Source: Candidatus Mediterraneibacter quadrami (GTDB lineage Bacteria > Bacillota > Clostridia > Lachnospirales > Lachnospiraceae). From it: DNA of 61,394 nucleotides. Under the pieces are notes generated by a model. The model was not told the DNA's origin. It was given only the letters and a program-made list of their open reading frames with translations, and searched no databases. Location of the stretch: contig DWUU01000008.1 in NCBI GenBank assembly GCA_019120575.1, forward strand, positions 1 through 61,394, in the 5' to 3' direction. The position numbers and the translations under genes were made by a program. Below, in pieces: positions 16,148-24,384 of this stretch (position 1 is the first letter of the stretch; each line of letters starts with the position of its first letter).

Positions 16148-17869
16148 ATGTCTGACACACCAAAGAAAAATAAAAGAAAGACCGCGGGAGGCGATTATAT
16201 CGTCCAGGGTTCGATCCTTGCCGCTGCGGCCATGATCTCGAAAGTGATCGGTGTTGTTTACCGGATCCCGCTGACCAATATTCTGGGAGATGAAGGGAAC
16301 GGATATTACGGCTATGCATTTCAGGTATATGCATTCGCACTGATGCTTTCCTGTCTCAGCCTTCCGACGGCGGTTTCCAAGCTCGTATCGGCCAGAAGGG
16401 CCATGAACCAGCAGAGAAATGCGTTCCGTGCATTTATCGGCTCCCTTGTATTTGCCGCGGTTGTGGCATTTATTATCGCACTTGCCATTTTCCTCGGGGC
16501 GGGGATCATCTCCGAGCATATGATGAAAGCGCCGCTCAGCAGATATGCCCTCCGCGTGCTTGCGCCGGGACTTCTGGTTGTCGCGGTGATGGCCGTGATC
16601 CGGGGCTATTTCCAGGGTCTTGGAACCATGGTGCCGACCGCTGTATCACAGGTGGTTGAGCAGATCATCAATGCCGTTATCAGCATTGTCGGAGCCAGTG
16701 TCCTTTTCGGAGTCGGCAGCCGGCTGGGCGAAGAATCCGGGGAAGATCTTCTCGGGCCTGCCTTCGGCGCGGCGGGCGGTACGCTCGGAACCGTGACCGG
16801 AGCGCTCGCCGGACTGATCTTTCTCCTGTTCGTGCTCTGGCTGTCCCGCGGCGTGATCCGGAAGCGGTTACGGAGAGACCGGTCGGAACAGACCGAATCC
16901 TACTCGCATATTGTTAAGGCGCTGCTTCTGACGGCCGTGCCGATCATTTTCAGTACGGCGATCTACAATATCAACCAGATCATCGATCTGACCGTGTTCA
17001 ATCATGTGATGGATGCCCAGGGATTTGCGGAGAGTGAATATATCGCACTTCAGGGAATCTATACGGGGAAATATGATCCGCTGATCAACGTGCCGATGGC
17101 GATCCCCAATGCGCTCTGCACTTCACTTGTCCCGAGCCTTACCATGGTCGTCATTGCCGGAGTCCGGAAAAAAGTACACAGTCAGATCGGCCAGATCCTT
17201 CGGCTTACGACGATCCTTACCATACCAAGCTGCATCGGCTTCCTTGTACTCGCCTCACCTCTCATGGTGCTGCTTTACAATGACCCGTCTGCAACGCCGG
17301 CCAATCTGCTGATGCTTGGCGCGGTTGTGATCGTTCTGTACGGATGGGCTTCGATCAGCAATTCGGTGCTCCACGGATTGAATTATATGTCCAGTCCGGC
17401 AAAACATGCGGCCATCGCCCTTGTTGTCCATCTGATCGCGTTTGTGATCATGTTGGTGGTCTTCCGGATGAATGTATACGCACTTCCGGCAAGCAATATC
17501 GTATTTGCCCTTGTGATGTGCTACCTGAATCAGCGAAAGATCCGTCAGGTCTGCGGGTACCGGATCGACTTTAAGGATCTGTTCCTGAAGCCGCTCATCG
17601 CTTCAGCGGTAATGGGAGTCATTACATATTTTATCCATCTCGGACTGGATACGCTGATCGGCGGAAGAGTGATTCCGACGGTTATCGCGATCCTGATCGC
17701 GATCGTGATCTATGTGGTGCTGATCCTGAAACTCGGAGCTATGTCCGAAGACGATATCCTGGCGCTTCCGATGGGTGCAAGGATCCTCCGGGGCTGCCGG
17801 AAGATCCGGCTGATACCGGAGCCTTCAGGAGAGACGGGAGAAGACGAAGGATCAGAAGAAGACGAATAA
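16148..17869 (+). CDS. SpoVB/MurJ-like flippase (MOP superfamily)
   Basis: A 573-residue integral membrane protein with about 14 hydrophobic helices. It begins with a short charged tail and IVQGSILAAAAMISKVIGVVYRIP, typical of the polysaccharide-biosynthesis/SpoVB branch of the MOP exporters. Relatives flip lipid-linked cell-wall precursors; SpoVB is needed for spore cortex in Bacillus. Which of the two roles this protein plays cannot be told from sequence. ATG at 16148 follows AAGGAGG. The C-terminal tail is acidic (EDEGSEEDE). Confidence 0.85.
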   Translation: MSDTPKKNKRKTAGGDYIVQGSILAAAAMISKVIGVVYRIPLTNILGDEGNGYYGYAFQVYAFALMLSCLSLPTAVSKLVSARRAMNQQRNAFRAFIGSLVFAAVVAFIIALAIFLGAGIISEHMMKAPLSRYALRVLAPGLLVVAVMAVIRGYFQGLGTMVPTAVSQVVEQIINAVISIVGASVLFGVGSRLGEESGEDLLGPAFGAAGGTLGTVTGALAGLIFLLFVLWLSRGVIRKRLRRDRSEQTESYSHIVKALLLTAVPIIFSTAIYNINQIIDLTVFNHVMDAQGFAESEYIALQGIYTGKYDPLINVPMAIPNALCTSLVPSLTMVVIAGVRKKVHSQIGQILRLTTILTIPSCIGFLVLASPLMVLLYNDPSATPANLLMLGAVVIVLYGWASISNSVLHGLNYMSSPAKHAAIALVVHLIAFVIMLVVFRMNVYALPASNIVFALVMCYLNQRKIRQVCGYRIDFKDLFLKPLIASAVMGVITYFIHLGLDTLIGGRVIPTVIAILIAIVIYVVLILKLGAMSEDDILALPMGARILRGCRKIRLIPEPSGETGEDEGSEEDE

Positions 17870-17883
17870 ACTGAATAAAGAAT

Positions 17884-17958
17884 CAGAAAAAGCCAATACT
17901 GTATGAAAAAAGGGTGTGGAAACGATGAAACCGAAATACATGATTGGCTTTTTTTCTG
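17884..17958 (+). repeat. Inverted repeat enclosing the ribosome binding site and start codon of the next gene
   Basis: AAAAAGCCAAT in the left arm (17884-17897) pairs with ATTGGCTTTTT in the right arm (17943-17958), where the T-run sits inside the signal-anchor codons of the next gene. It looks like an intrinsic terminator of the flippase gene, but its 45-base loop contains the ribosome binding site and ATG 17925. It may terminate read-through or hide the start of the next gene. Confidence 0.5.
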
Positions 17959-18302
17959 TACTGGCGGTCCTGCTCTGTATCCTGTCGGCAGGTTACAGGA
18001 TCTCCTACAGCCATGTTGTGGAGAAGCAGGCGGCGCTTGAAAAAAGCGCAGCGGATGCGCGGAATGTAGAGGCGGAGATCACCGCGGATGAAGGGAAGGA
18101 TGCGGATGACGCAGGCGGATACTGCCTGAAAGAGCTTCAGGGATATGTCGCGGTTTACGCTGACAACGGCGCCGGCCTGTATGAACTGACGGATATACAG
18201 GTGTCGGATCTGCCGGAGGAGGTTCAGCAGGAGATCGCGGCGGGAAAGCATATTGCGTCCGAAAAGGAACTGTACGGCTTTCTCGAGAACTATTCCAGCT
18301 GA
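17925..18302 (+). CDS. BofC-like membrane-anchored protein
   Basis: A 125-residue protein with an N-terminal membrane helix (about 4-25, MIGFFSVLAVLLCILSAGY), a short charged linker, and a C-terminal domain with YCLKELQGYVAVYADNG and TDIQVSDLPEEVQQEI. That C-terminal pattern resembles the bypass-of-forespore C domain, found in proteins acting between the two spore membranes. The resemblance is by eye and the family name is tentative. ATG 17925 is preceded by AGGG; the in-frame GTG at 17916 is an alternative start. Confidence 0.6.
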   Translation: MKPKYMIGFFSVLAVLLCILSAGYRISYSHVVEKQAALEKSAADARNVEAEITADEGKDADDAGGYCLKELQGYVAVYADNGAGLYELTDIQVSDLPEEVQQEIAAGKHIASEKELYGFLENYSS

Positions 18303-18305
18303 ATC

Positions 18306-18334
18306 TGGACGAACCGGATCAAATAGTGTATAAT
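18306..18334 (+). promoter_or_regulatory. Promoter before the DUF896 gene
   Basis: TGGACG at 18306-18311 and TATAAT at 18329-18334 are 17 bases apart. The -10 box lies inside the near-palindrome GTGTATAATACAC. It would drive the DUF896 / cyclo-ligase / DUF4250 / miaB run. Confidence 0.5.
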
Positions 18335-18383
18335 ACACTCCGACATGCAGAGGAATAAGAAGAAAGATCAGGAGAGGAGAGCC

Positions 18384-18605
18384 ATGGACAGGCAGAAGAT
18401 AAACAGGATCAATGAACTGTACCGCAAATCAAAAGCCGAAGGGCTTACGGAAGCGGAGAAGAAAGAGCAGAAGATCCTCCGTCGGGAATATATCGAGGCG
18501 GTAAAGGGGAATCTGCTCGCGCAGCTTAACAATATTGATATCGAAGAGAAAGACGGAACGGTTGTGAATCTTGGTGAAAAATACGGAAAGAAAATCGGAA
18601 ATTAG
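18384..18605 (+). CDS. DUF896 (YnzC-like) small cytoplasmic protein
   Basis: A 73-residue highly charged helical protein with the family pattern INRINELYRKSKAEGLTEAEKKEQ followed by RREYIEAVKGNLLAQL. Bacillus YnzC is a small helix-hairpin protein of unknown function linked to the SOS region; no function is assigned here. ATG 18384 follows GGAGAGGAG; an earlier in-frame ATG at 18345 has no such site. The gene's 3' end overlaps the next coding region. Confidence 0.85.
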   Translation: MDRQKINRINELYRKSKAEGLTEAEKKEQKILRREYIEAVKGNLLAQLNNIDIEEKDGTVVNLGEKYGKKIGN

Positions 18606-19149
18606 AGAGAAATATCAGAAACTCAGAGCAGAGCTTCCGCCCGGAGAACGGAAGAGAGCGGAAGAACAGATCGCGGACAGGCTGATCGCAGGCAGCATGT
18701 TCCGTGATGCGCACTGCATCTATATCTATGTATCATTCAGGGACGAGGCGGATACGCGCCGGATCATCGGGGAAGCCCTCCGTCAGCGGAAGCGTGTGGC
18801 CGCCCCGCGGGTGCGCGGAAAGCACATGATGGAATTCTGCTTCGTCCGCAGTATGGCGGATCTGCGCCCCGGCGTGTTCGGCATCCCGGAGCCCGGCCCC
18901 TGGTGCCCGAAGGCGCCTCATCCGGGTGAGGACGCCCTGGTGGTTATGCCGGGAACCGCGTTCGACCGGACCGGTGCGAGGATCGGGTACGGCGGCGGAT
19001 TCTATGACGCTTATCTTGAGAAAGACACTGGATGTACGCGTGCGGCGCTGGCCTTTTCCTGCCAGATCGCAGAGGAACTGCCCGCCGATGACTATGACGT
19101 GCGCGTCCGCTATATATTTACAGAGAAGGAGATGATCACATGTTTCTGA
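18571..19149 (+). CDS. 5-formyltetrahydrofolate cyclo-ligase
   Basis: About 192 residues; converts 5-formyltetrahydrofolate with ATP to 5,10-methenyltetrahydrofolate. The family signature is visible near the C-terminus as PGTAFDRTGARIGYGGGFYD, with an N-terminal basic segment (REKYQKLRAEL) before it. The start is uncertain: TTG 18571 or GTG 18574, both inside the DUF896 gene, which overlaps by over 30 bases; there is no ATG at the expected place. Translational coupling to DUF896 is likely. The stop overlaps the DUF4250 gene. Confidence 0.88.
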   Translation: MVKNTERKSEIREKYQKLRAELPPGERKRAEEQIADRLIAGSMFRDAHCIYIYVSFRDEADTRRIIGEALRQRKRVAAPRVRGKHMMEFCFVRSMADLRPGVFGIPEPGPWCPKAPHPGEDALVVMPGTAFDRTGARIGYGGGFYDAYLEKDTGCTRAALAFSCQIAEELPADDYDVRVRYIFTEKEMITCF

Positions 19150-19322
19150 ATCTTCCGAAAGACCCGGTCATGCTTCTGAGCGTGATCAATACAAAGCTCC
19201 GGGACCGTTATCCGTCCCTGGATGCACTCTGCGACGACCTGGGCGCGGACCGCGCGGAGATCGCAGAGCGGCTCGGGATGATCGATTATGTATATGATGC
19301 AGGGAGGAACCAGTTCGTATGA
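19140..19322 (+). CDS. DUF4250 small protein
   Basis: A 60-residue protein beginning MFLNLPKDPVMLLSVINTKLRD and containing a helix-turn-helix-like stretch (LDALCDDLGADRAEI). This matches the DUF4250 family of short Clostridia proteins of unknown function. AGAAGGAG precedes ATG 19140. It overlaps the cyclo-ligase by ten bases and miaB by four, so it is embedded in that transcript. Confidence 0.78.
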   Translation: MFLNLPKDPVMLLSVINTKLRDRYPSLDALCDDLGADRAEIAERLGMIDYVYDAGRNQFV

Positions 19323-20773
19323 ATGAATATTCTGTACATAACACTGAGCAGGAGGCGGCCGCTCCGGTATGTGAGCCGGAGCGCCAGTACTATTATATAG
19401 AGAAAGCAAAGGCATATCTTGAAAAAATGTCTGAGGCGGCCGGCCGGCCGCTTACTTTTTGCGTAACCACCTTCGGATGTCAGATGAACGCCCGGGATTC
19501 CGAGAAGCTGACGGGCATCCTGGAGCGCATCGGCTATGTGGAAGAACCGGATGAGGAGAAGGCGGATTTTGTCATCTACAATACATGTACGGTCCGGGAA
19601 AATGCAAACCAGCGCGTTTACGGCCGCCTGGGACAGCTGGGCCGGATCAAAAAGAAGAATCCCCACATGATGATCGCGCTGTGCGGCTGCATGATGCAGG
19701 AGCCGGAAGTCGTGGAGAAACTGAAAAAAAGCTATCCTTTCGTGGATCTCATTTTCGGGACCCACAATATTTTCAAATTCGCAGAACTTCTGGCCACTCG
19801 GATGGAATCAGGCCGCACCGTCATCGATATATGGAAAGATACGGACAAGATCGTGGAGGATCTCCCGAGCGAGCGTAAATATCCGTTCAAATCCGGCGTG
19901 AATATTATGTTCGGCTGCAATAACTTCTGCAGCTACTGCATCGTTCCTTATGTCCGGGGACGGGAGCGGAGCCGTGATCCGAAGGCCATCATCCGTGAGA
20001 TCGAACGTCTGGTGGCGGACGGGGTCGTGGAAGTCATGCTTCTGGGACAGAACGTCAACTCCTACGGAAAGACGCTGGAACATCCTATATCCTTTGCGGA
20101 GCTCCTGCAGGAGATCGAGAAGATCGACGGGCTTGAGCGGATCCGTTTTATGACGTCCCACCCGAAGGATCTGTCCGACGACCTGATCCGGGTCATGGCG
20201 GACTCGAAAAAGATCTGCAGGCATCTTCACCTCCCGGTGCAGTCCGGAAGCACTCGGATCCTGGAGAAGATGAACCGCCGGTATACAAAGGAAGGCTATC
20301 TGGCTCTTGTAGACCGGATCAGAACAGCCATGCCGGACATTTCGCTGACCACGGACATCATTGTCGGGTTCCCCGGAGAGACCGAGGAAGATTTTCTGGA
20401 AACCATGGATGTGGTGAAAAAAGTCGGATATGACAGCGCTTTTACGTTCATTTACTCAAAGCGGACCGGAACGCCGGCCGCCGTGATGGAAGACCAGGTG
20501 CCGGAAGCGGTGGTGAAAGACCGGTTCAACTGCCTGCTTCAGGTCGTACAGGAAATATCCGCACAGCGCTGCGCCATTCACGAAGGCACAGTGCAGACCG
20601 TGCTTGCGGAGAGTGTAAACGATCATGACAGCAGTCTGATCACGGGAAGACTGGGCAATAATCTGCTGGTCCATTTTCCGGGGGACGCGTCTATGATCGG
20701 AAAGTTCTATCACGTGCATCTCCGGGAATGCCGGGGATTTTACTATCTGGGCGAGATTGCATCAGAGGATTAA
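19319..20773 (+). CDS. miaB: tRNA-2-methylthio-N6-dimethylallyladenosine synthase MiaB
   Basis: A 484-residue radical SAM methylthiotransferase that adds a methylthio group to i6A37 of tRNAs reading UNN codons. The N-terminal UPF0004 domain shows TTFGCQMNARDSEK and later cysteines (YNTCTVRENA, CGCMMQEPE); the radical SAM motif is GCNNFCSYCIVPYVRG; a TRAM domain ends the protein. The cysteines for both 4Fe-4S clusters are present. Start overlaps DUF4250 by four bases. Confidence 0.95.
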   Translation: MNEYSVHNTEQEAAAPVCEPERQYYYIEKAKAYLEKMSEAAGRPLTFCVTTFGCQMNARDSEKLTGILERIGYVEEPDEEKADFVIYNTCTVRENANQRVYGRLGQLGRIKKKNPHMMIALCGCMMQEPEVVEKLKKSYPFVDLIFGTHNIFKFAELLATRMESGRTVIDIWKDTDKIVEDLPSERKYPFKSGVNIMFGCNNFCSYCIVPYVRGRERSRDPKAIIREIERLVADGVVEVMLLGQNVNSYGKTLEHPISFAELLQEIEKIDGLERIRFMTSHPKDLSDDLIRVMADSKKICRHLHLPVQSGSTRILEKMNRRYTKEGYLALVDRIRTAMPDISLTTDIIVGFPGETEEDFLETMDVVKKVGYDSAFTFIYSKRTGTPAAVMEDQVPEAVVKDRFNCLLQVVQEISAQRCAIHEGTVQTVLAESVNDHDSSLITGRLGNNLLVHFPGDASMIGKFYHVHLRECRGFYYLGEIASED

Positions 20774-20774
20774 G

Positions 20775-20802
20775 TCATAATTTATAAACCGCCTCATATA
20801 TT
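20775..20802 (+). promoter_or_regulatory. Sigma-E-type promoter of the spoIIIA operon
   Basis: TCATAAT at 20775-20781 matches the -35 consensus TCATATT in six of seven positions, and CATATATT at 20795-20802 matches the -10 consensus CATACANT closely, with a 13-base spacer. It lies just downstream of miaB and 20 bases before the spoIIIAA start codon. In Bacillus the spoIIIA operon is transcribed by mother-cell sigma-E, which supports the call. Confidence 0.65.
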
Positions 20803-20821
20803 GTGTAAAGAGGTGGACAAG

Positions 20822-21763
20822 ATGGAGAAAAGAGAGAACGGCAGACATCAGGTATACGATGCCCTTGCAGCGGGCATCCGGAACATGGTCCGGCGTGCAG
20901 CCGCCGATGACGACCGGCTGGAGGAGATCCGCATGCGTACCGGGCAGCCGCTGATGATCCGCTATGACGGACGGGAGCAGATCCTGCCGGCCGTACAACA
21001 GCCGCATATTGTTACGAAAGAAGAGATGAGGGAGACAATGGACTATATCAGCCATTACTCCCTCTACGCATATTCAGAGGAACTGAAACACGGGTTTGTA
21101 ACGATAGAAGGAGGGCACAGGGTCGGTGTGGCTGGAAAGGTGATCACGGAACAGGAAAAAGTGAAAAATGTTCAGCATATATCATCCGTCAATATCCGGG
21201 TGTCGCATGAGGTGATCGGCTGTGCGGATCCGCTGCTCCCGTATATTGTCCTGGATGGCCGGATCTGCCATACGCTTCTGATCTCGCCGCCGGGATGCGG
21301 GAAGACGACCATGATCCGGGATCTCATCCGCCAGATCTCTGACGGAAATGAGTACATAGAGGGGTGCTCCGTCGGCGTTGTTGACGAGCGGTCCGAGCTG
21401 GGCGGTTGCTATATGGGCATCCCGCGGAATCATCTGGGTAAACGGACCGATATACTGGACTGCTGTCCGAAAGCAGCCGGCATGCTCATGCTGATCCGCT
21501 CAATGGCGCCCCGCGTGATCGCCGTTGACGAGATCGGCTCACGGGAGGATGTGCAGGCGGTGGAATACGCCATGCAGTGCGGATGCCGGCTGATCGCAAG
21601 CGTCCACGGCATGGATATGGATGAAGCGCTCAGGAAGCCGGCGCTGGGCGACCTGATCCGGAAGCGGGTGTTTGAGCGGTATGTGGTACTCGGATGTGAT
21701 GAACATCCCGGCAGGATACGGGAAATCTATGACGGGCGGGGGAGAGCGTTATGGAACGGCTGA
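20822..21763 (+). CDS. spoIIIAA: Stage III sporulation ATPase SpoIIIAA
   Basis: A 313-residue cytoplasmic ATPase related to type II/IV secretion motors. Walker A is PPGCGKTTMIRDL (about residue 160) and Walker B is VIAVDEIGSRED. It powers or assembles the SpoIIIA-SpoIIQ channel between mother cell and forespore. ATG 20822 follows AAAGAGGTGG; a TTG at 20801 overlaps the promoter. It overlaps spoIIIAB by 13 bases. Confidence 0.95.
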   Translation: MEKRENGRHQVYDALAAGIRNMVRRAAADDDRLEEIRMRTGQPLMIRYDGREQILPAVQQPHIVTKEEMRETMDYISHYSLYAYSEELKHGFVTIEGGHRVGVAGKVITEQEKVKNVQHISSVNIRVSHEVIGCADPLLPYIVLDGRICHTLLISPPGCGKTTMIRDLIRQISDGNEYIEGCSVGVVDERSELGGCYMGIPRNHLGKRTDILDCCPKAAGMLMLIRSMAPRVIAVDEIGSREDVQAVEYAMQCGCRLIASVHGMDMDEALRKPALGDLIRKRVFERYVVLGCDEHPGRIREIYDGRGRALWNG

Positions 21764-22269
21764 TCGGCGGGATCCTGATCCTGACCGCCACATGCGGCGC
21801 CGGGTATGTGTACTGCAGGGAACTGAATAATTATATTGCAAGGCTCCGGTATCTCCGCTATACGTTCGGTCTGATCCGCGGGGAGATCAATTACGCCCAT
21901 GCGCCCCTTCCGGAGGTTCTGTCCGAAGTGGCAGGACGCGTCCGGCAGCCGTACCGCAAATGGCTTCTGGAGACGGCTCGCGCGCTGGCGGACCGTTCGG
22001 AAAGCAGCTTCGCCAGGATCTGGAATAAATGCGTGGACCGGTATCTGGACCGGCTGGACTTAAAAGAGGCCCATTCCGTCCTTCTTAAAGAGGCCGGTAC
22101 ATTCCTGGGTAGCCTGGAGAAGGATACACTGGATCACACCCTTCAGATGTATCTGAACCGGATGGATCTGGAGATTGAAAAGCAGAGGGAAGGACTGGCT
22201 TCCAGGATCAGGATCGGGCGGTGGCTCGGCGTAATGAGCGGTCTGTTCCTGATCGTCCTTCTGCTCTGA
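21751..22269 (+). CDS. spoIIIAB: Stage III sporulation protein SpoIIIAB
   Basis: A 172-residue protein with an N-terminal membrane helix (LIGGILILTATCGAGYVY), a helical cytoplasmic body with SGF-like core (YLRYTFGLIRGEINYAHAPL), and a C-terminal membrane helix (LGVMSGLFLIVLLL). This matches SpoIIIAB, which resembles type II secretion GspF halves. It is the second gene of the operon and overlaps spoIIIAA. Confidence 0.93.
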   Translation: MERLIGGILILTATCGAGYVYCRELNNYIARLRYLRYTFGLIRGEINYAHAPLPEVLSEVAGRVRQPYRKWLLETARALADRSESSFARIWNKCVDRYLDRLDLKEAHSVLLKEAGTFLGSLEKDTLDHTLQMYLNRMDLEIEKQREGLASRIRIGRWLGVMSGLFLIVLLL

Positions 22270-22282
22270 TACAGGAGGATGT

Positions 22283-22477
22283 ATGGATATCAACCTTATC
22301 TTTCGGATCGCGGCAGTGGGGATCCTTGTATCCGTCCTCGGACAGGTGCTCAAACACAGCGGACGGGAAGAGCAGGCATTTCTGGCAAGTCTGGCCGGAC
22401 TGATCCTGGTGCTTTCCTGGGTTCTTCCGTATATCTACGATCTGTTCCTGACGATCCGGCGGCTTTTCGCACTGTAA
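22283..22477 (+). CDS. spoIIIAC: Stage III sporulation protein SpoIIIAC
   Basis: A 64-residue membrane protein with two hydrophobic helices around the conserved VLKHSGREEQAFLASLAG loop, as in all SpoIIIAC proteins. It and SpoIIIAD are ring or export components of the feeding channel. ATG 22283 follows AGGAGG. Confidence 0.94.
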   Translation: MDINLIFRIAAVGILVSVLGQVLKHSGREEQAFLASLAGLILVLSWVLPYIYDLFLTIRRLFAL

Positions 22478-22507
22478 AGGTCAGGTGCAGGAGAGGGGGA
22501 CAGTGAT

Positions 22508-22897
22508 ATGAGTATGATCCAGATCGGAATGATCGCGGTGATCGGGACAGTGCTTGCGGTCCAGATGAAAAGCAGCGGAAGGACAGAATACGCGACCTGT
22601 GTGTGCGTCGCTGCCGGACTGCTGCTTTTTTCGTTTATTGTGGAACGGCTCGGTTATTTTACCGATACCGTGGGAAAGATCCTGTCCTGGCTGCACCTGG
22701 ATACGGGATATCTGTCTGTCATGCTGAAAATGATCGGCATCACGTGCATCGCGGAATTCACATCCGGCATATGCAGGGATGCGGGATGCCAGACGCTGGC
22801 CGGGCAGGTCGAACTGTTCGGGAAGCTGACCATTCTGTCTCTGGGAATGCCGGTGCTCCTGGCCCTTCTTGAAACCATACAGGAGTTCCTGTCATGA
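22508..22897 (+). CDS. spoIIIAD: Stage III sporulation protein SpoIIIAD
   Basis: A 129-residue membrane protein with four hydrophobic segments. The conserved features are LAVQMKSSGR near the N-terminus and LKMIGITCIAEFTSGICRDAG in the second half. ATG 22508 follows GAGAGGGGG. It overlaps spoIIIAE by four bases. Confidence 0.94.
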   Translation: MSMIQIGMIAVIGTVLAVQMKSSGRTEYATCVCVAAGLLLFSFIVERLGYFTDTVGKILSWLHLDTGYLSVMLKMIGITCIAEFTSGICRDAGCQTLAGQVELFGKLTILSLGMPVLLALLETIQEFLS

Positions 22898-24102
22898 GGG
22901 AGCGAAGAGGCGTGATCGTCCTGATTTTTACACTGGTGATCGTGGTGTTCTTTGCAGGCGCCCGGATTACCGAGGCGGCGGAAGAGAACAGCGCAGCGGG
23001 GGATGCAGACCGCACATCCGGAACGGAAGAGGAGCCGGATGAGATTGCGGAAGCCATGAAGACGGAGATCCTTTCGGAATTTGATTTTTCAGAACTGGAC
23101 AGCAGTTTGCGGGAAATGTTCCCTGAGGAGAAAGTCAGCTTCAGCGATATCGTATCATCCCTCATATCCGGCGGGATCGACGATGCCGGGGACAGGATTG
23201 TACAGTTTCTGAAAGACCGGATCGCCTATGACTTCCTCTATAACCGGAAAACCCTTGTCTATATCATACTGGCGGCGCTTGTGGCGGCGGTATTCAGCAA
23301 TTTTGCAGACGCGTTTCAGAACCGGCAGATATCGGATATCAGTTTTTATGTGATCTACATGCTGCTCATCACCCTGTGTCTGACGGCGTTTCAGACGGCG
23401 GTATCCGGACTGGAAGAGAAGATGGGCCTGCTCACGGAGTTTATCCGGGCGCTGGCGCCGGCATATTTTATGGCTATGGCATTTTCGTCCGGAAGCGCCG
23501 CCGCACTGGTTTTCTACAACCTGATCCTGTTCCTGATCTACATTGTGGAACTGGTCATCATACACATCCTGCTCCCGGCTGTAAATATCTATGTGATGAT
23601 CTGCGTGCTCGGCAGCCTGATCGAGGAAGATTTTCTCTCGGAACTGGCCGGCCTGATCCGCAAAGCCGTGACCTGGGCGCTCCACGGCCTGCTGGCCTGT
23701 GTGGCGGGGATCAATGTCATTCAGGGGCTTCTGGCGCCGGCCGTTGATTCGGTGAAACGGAGCACCCTCACCCGGACCGCCGAGGCCGTTCCCTGGGTGG
23801 GCGATCTCATGGGCGGGACGGCGGAGATCCTTACCGGGACCGTGATCCTCATAAAGAACGGGATTGGGATGTCCGGCGCGGTGATCGCCCTGATCATCTG
23901 CGCCACACCGCTTCTTCAGATGGTCGTAACGGCGCTGATGTACAAACTGGCCGCCGCTCTTGTCCAGCCGGTGTCGGATAAACGGATCATCTCCTGTATC
24001 CGGGGCGTCAGCGAGGGGTATGAACTGCTTGTCAGGATCCTGTTTACTGCGGGCTCGTTATTTCTCATAACGATCGCCGTCACGGCTTCTTTTACATCAT
24101 GA
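22894..24102 (+). CDS. spoIIIAE: Stage III sporulation protein SpoIIIAE
   Basis: A 402-residue polytopic protein. An N-terminal signal-like helix is followed by an acidic external stretch (residues about 30-90) and then about seven to eight membrane helices, including ALAPAYFMAMAFSSGS and LLPAVNIYVMICVLGSL. It resembles a permease and is the largest subunit of the SpoIIIA complex. The start overlaps spoIIIAD (ATGA). Confidence 0.93.
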   Translation: MRERRGVIVLIFTLVIVVFFAGARITEAAEENSAAGDADRTSGTEEEPDEIAEAMKTEILSEFDFSELDSSLREMFPEEKVSFSDIVSSLISGGIDDAGDRIVQFLKDRIAYDFLYNRKTLVYIILAALVAAVFSNFADAFQNRQISDISFYVIYMLLITLCLTAFQTAVSGLEEKMGLLTEFIRALAPAYFMAMAFSSGSAAALVFYNLILFLIYIVELVIIHILLPAVNIYVMICVLGSLIEEDFLSELAGLIRKAVTWALHGLLACVAGINVIQGLLAPAVDSVKRSTLTRTAEAVPWVGDLMGGTAEILTGTVILIKNGIGMSGAVIALIICATPLLQMVVTALMYKLAAALVQPVSDKRIISCIRGVSEGYELLVRILFTAGSLFLITIAVTASFTS

Positions 24103-24138
24103 CAGGATAATAATATAGAGTGGAAAGGGGGAAGCAGG

Positions 24139-24384
24139 ATGGATATGATCGGAGCATGGATCCGGGACATTGCCGTATTTCTGATCGTTTCTGCGGCTGT
24201 GCTGCACGCAGTGCCGGGAAAGAGTTACCGGAAATATATCCGGTTCTTTACCGGACTGATCCTGATCCTCCTGCTGGCGGAGCCGGTCCTGGAGCTGTCC
24301 GGCATGGCCCGCCGGTTTGAAGCGATCTGTCACCAGAGCATGATCAGAGAGGAGGCGGCATCCGGAGATGGGATATTTGAATGA
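24139..24384 (+). CDS. spoIIIAF: Stage III sporulation protein SpoIIIAF, short form
   Basis: An 81-residue protein with the two N-terminal membrane helices of SpoIIIAF (IRDIAVFLIVSAAVLHAVPG and FTGLILILLLAEPVL). Bacillus SpoIIIAF is about 200 residues with an extra cytoplasmic or intermembrane domain, which is missing here. The stop falls within spoIIIAG (17-base overlap) and the reading frame is otherwise intact, so this may be a natural short form rather than a lesion. ATG 24139 follows AAAGGGGG. Confidence 0.82.
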   Translation: MDMIGAWIRDIAVFLIVSAAVLHAVPGKSYRKYIRFFTGLILILLLAEPVLELSGMARRFEAICHQSMIREEAASGDGIFE

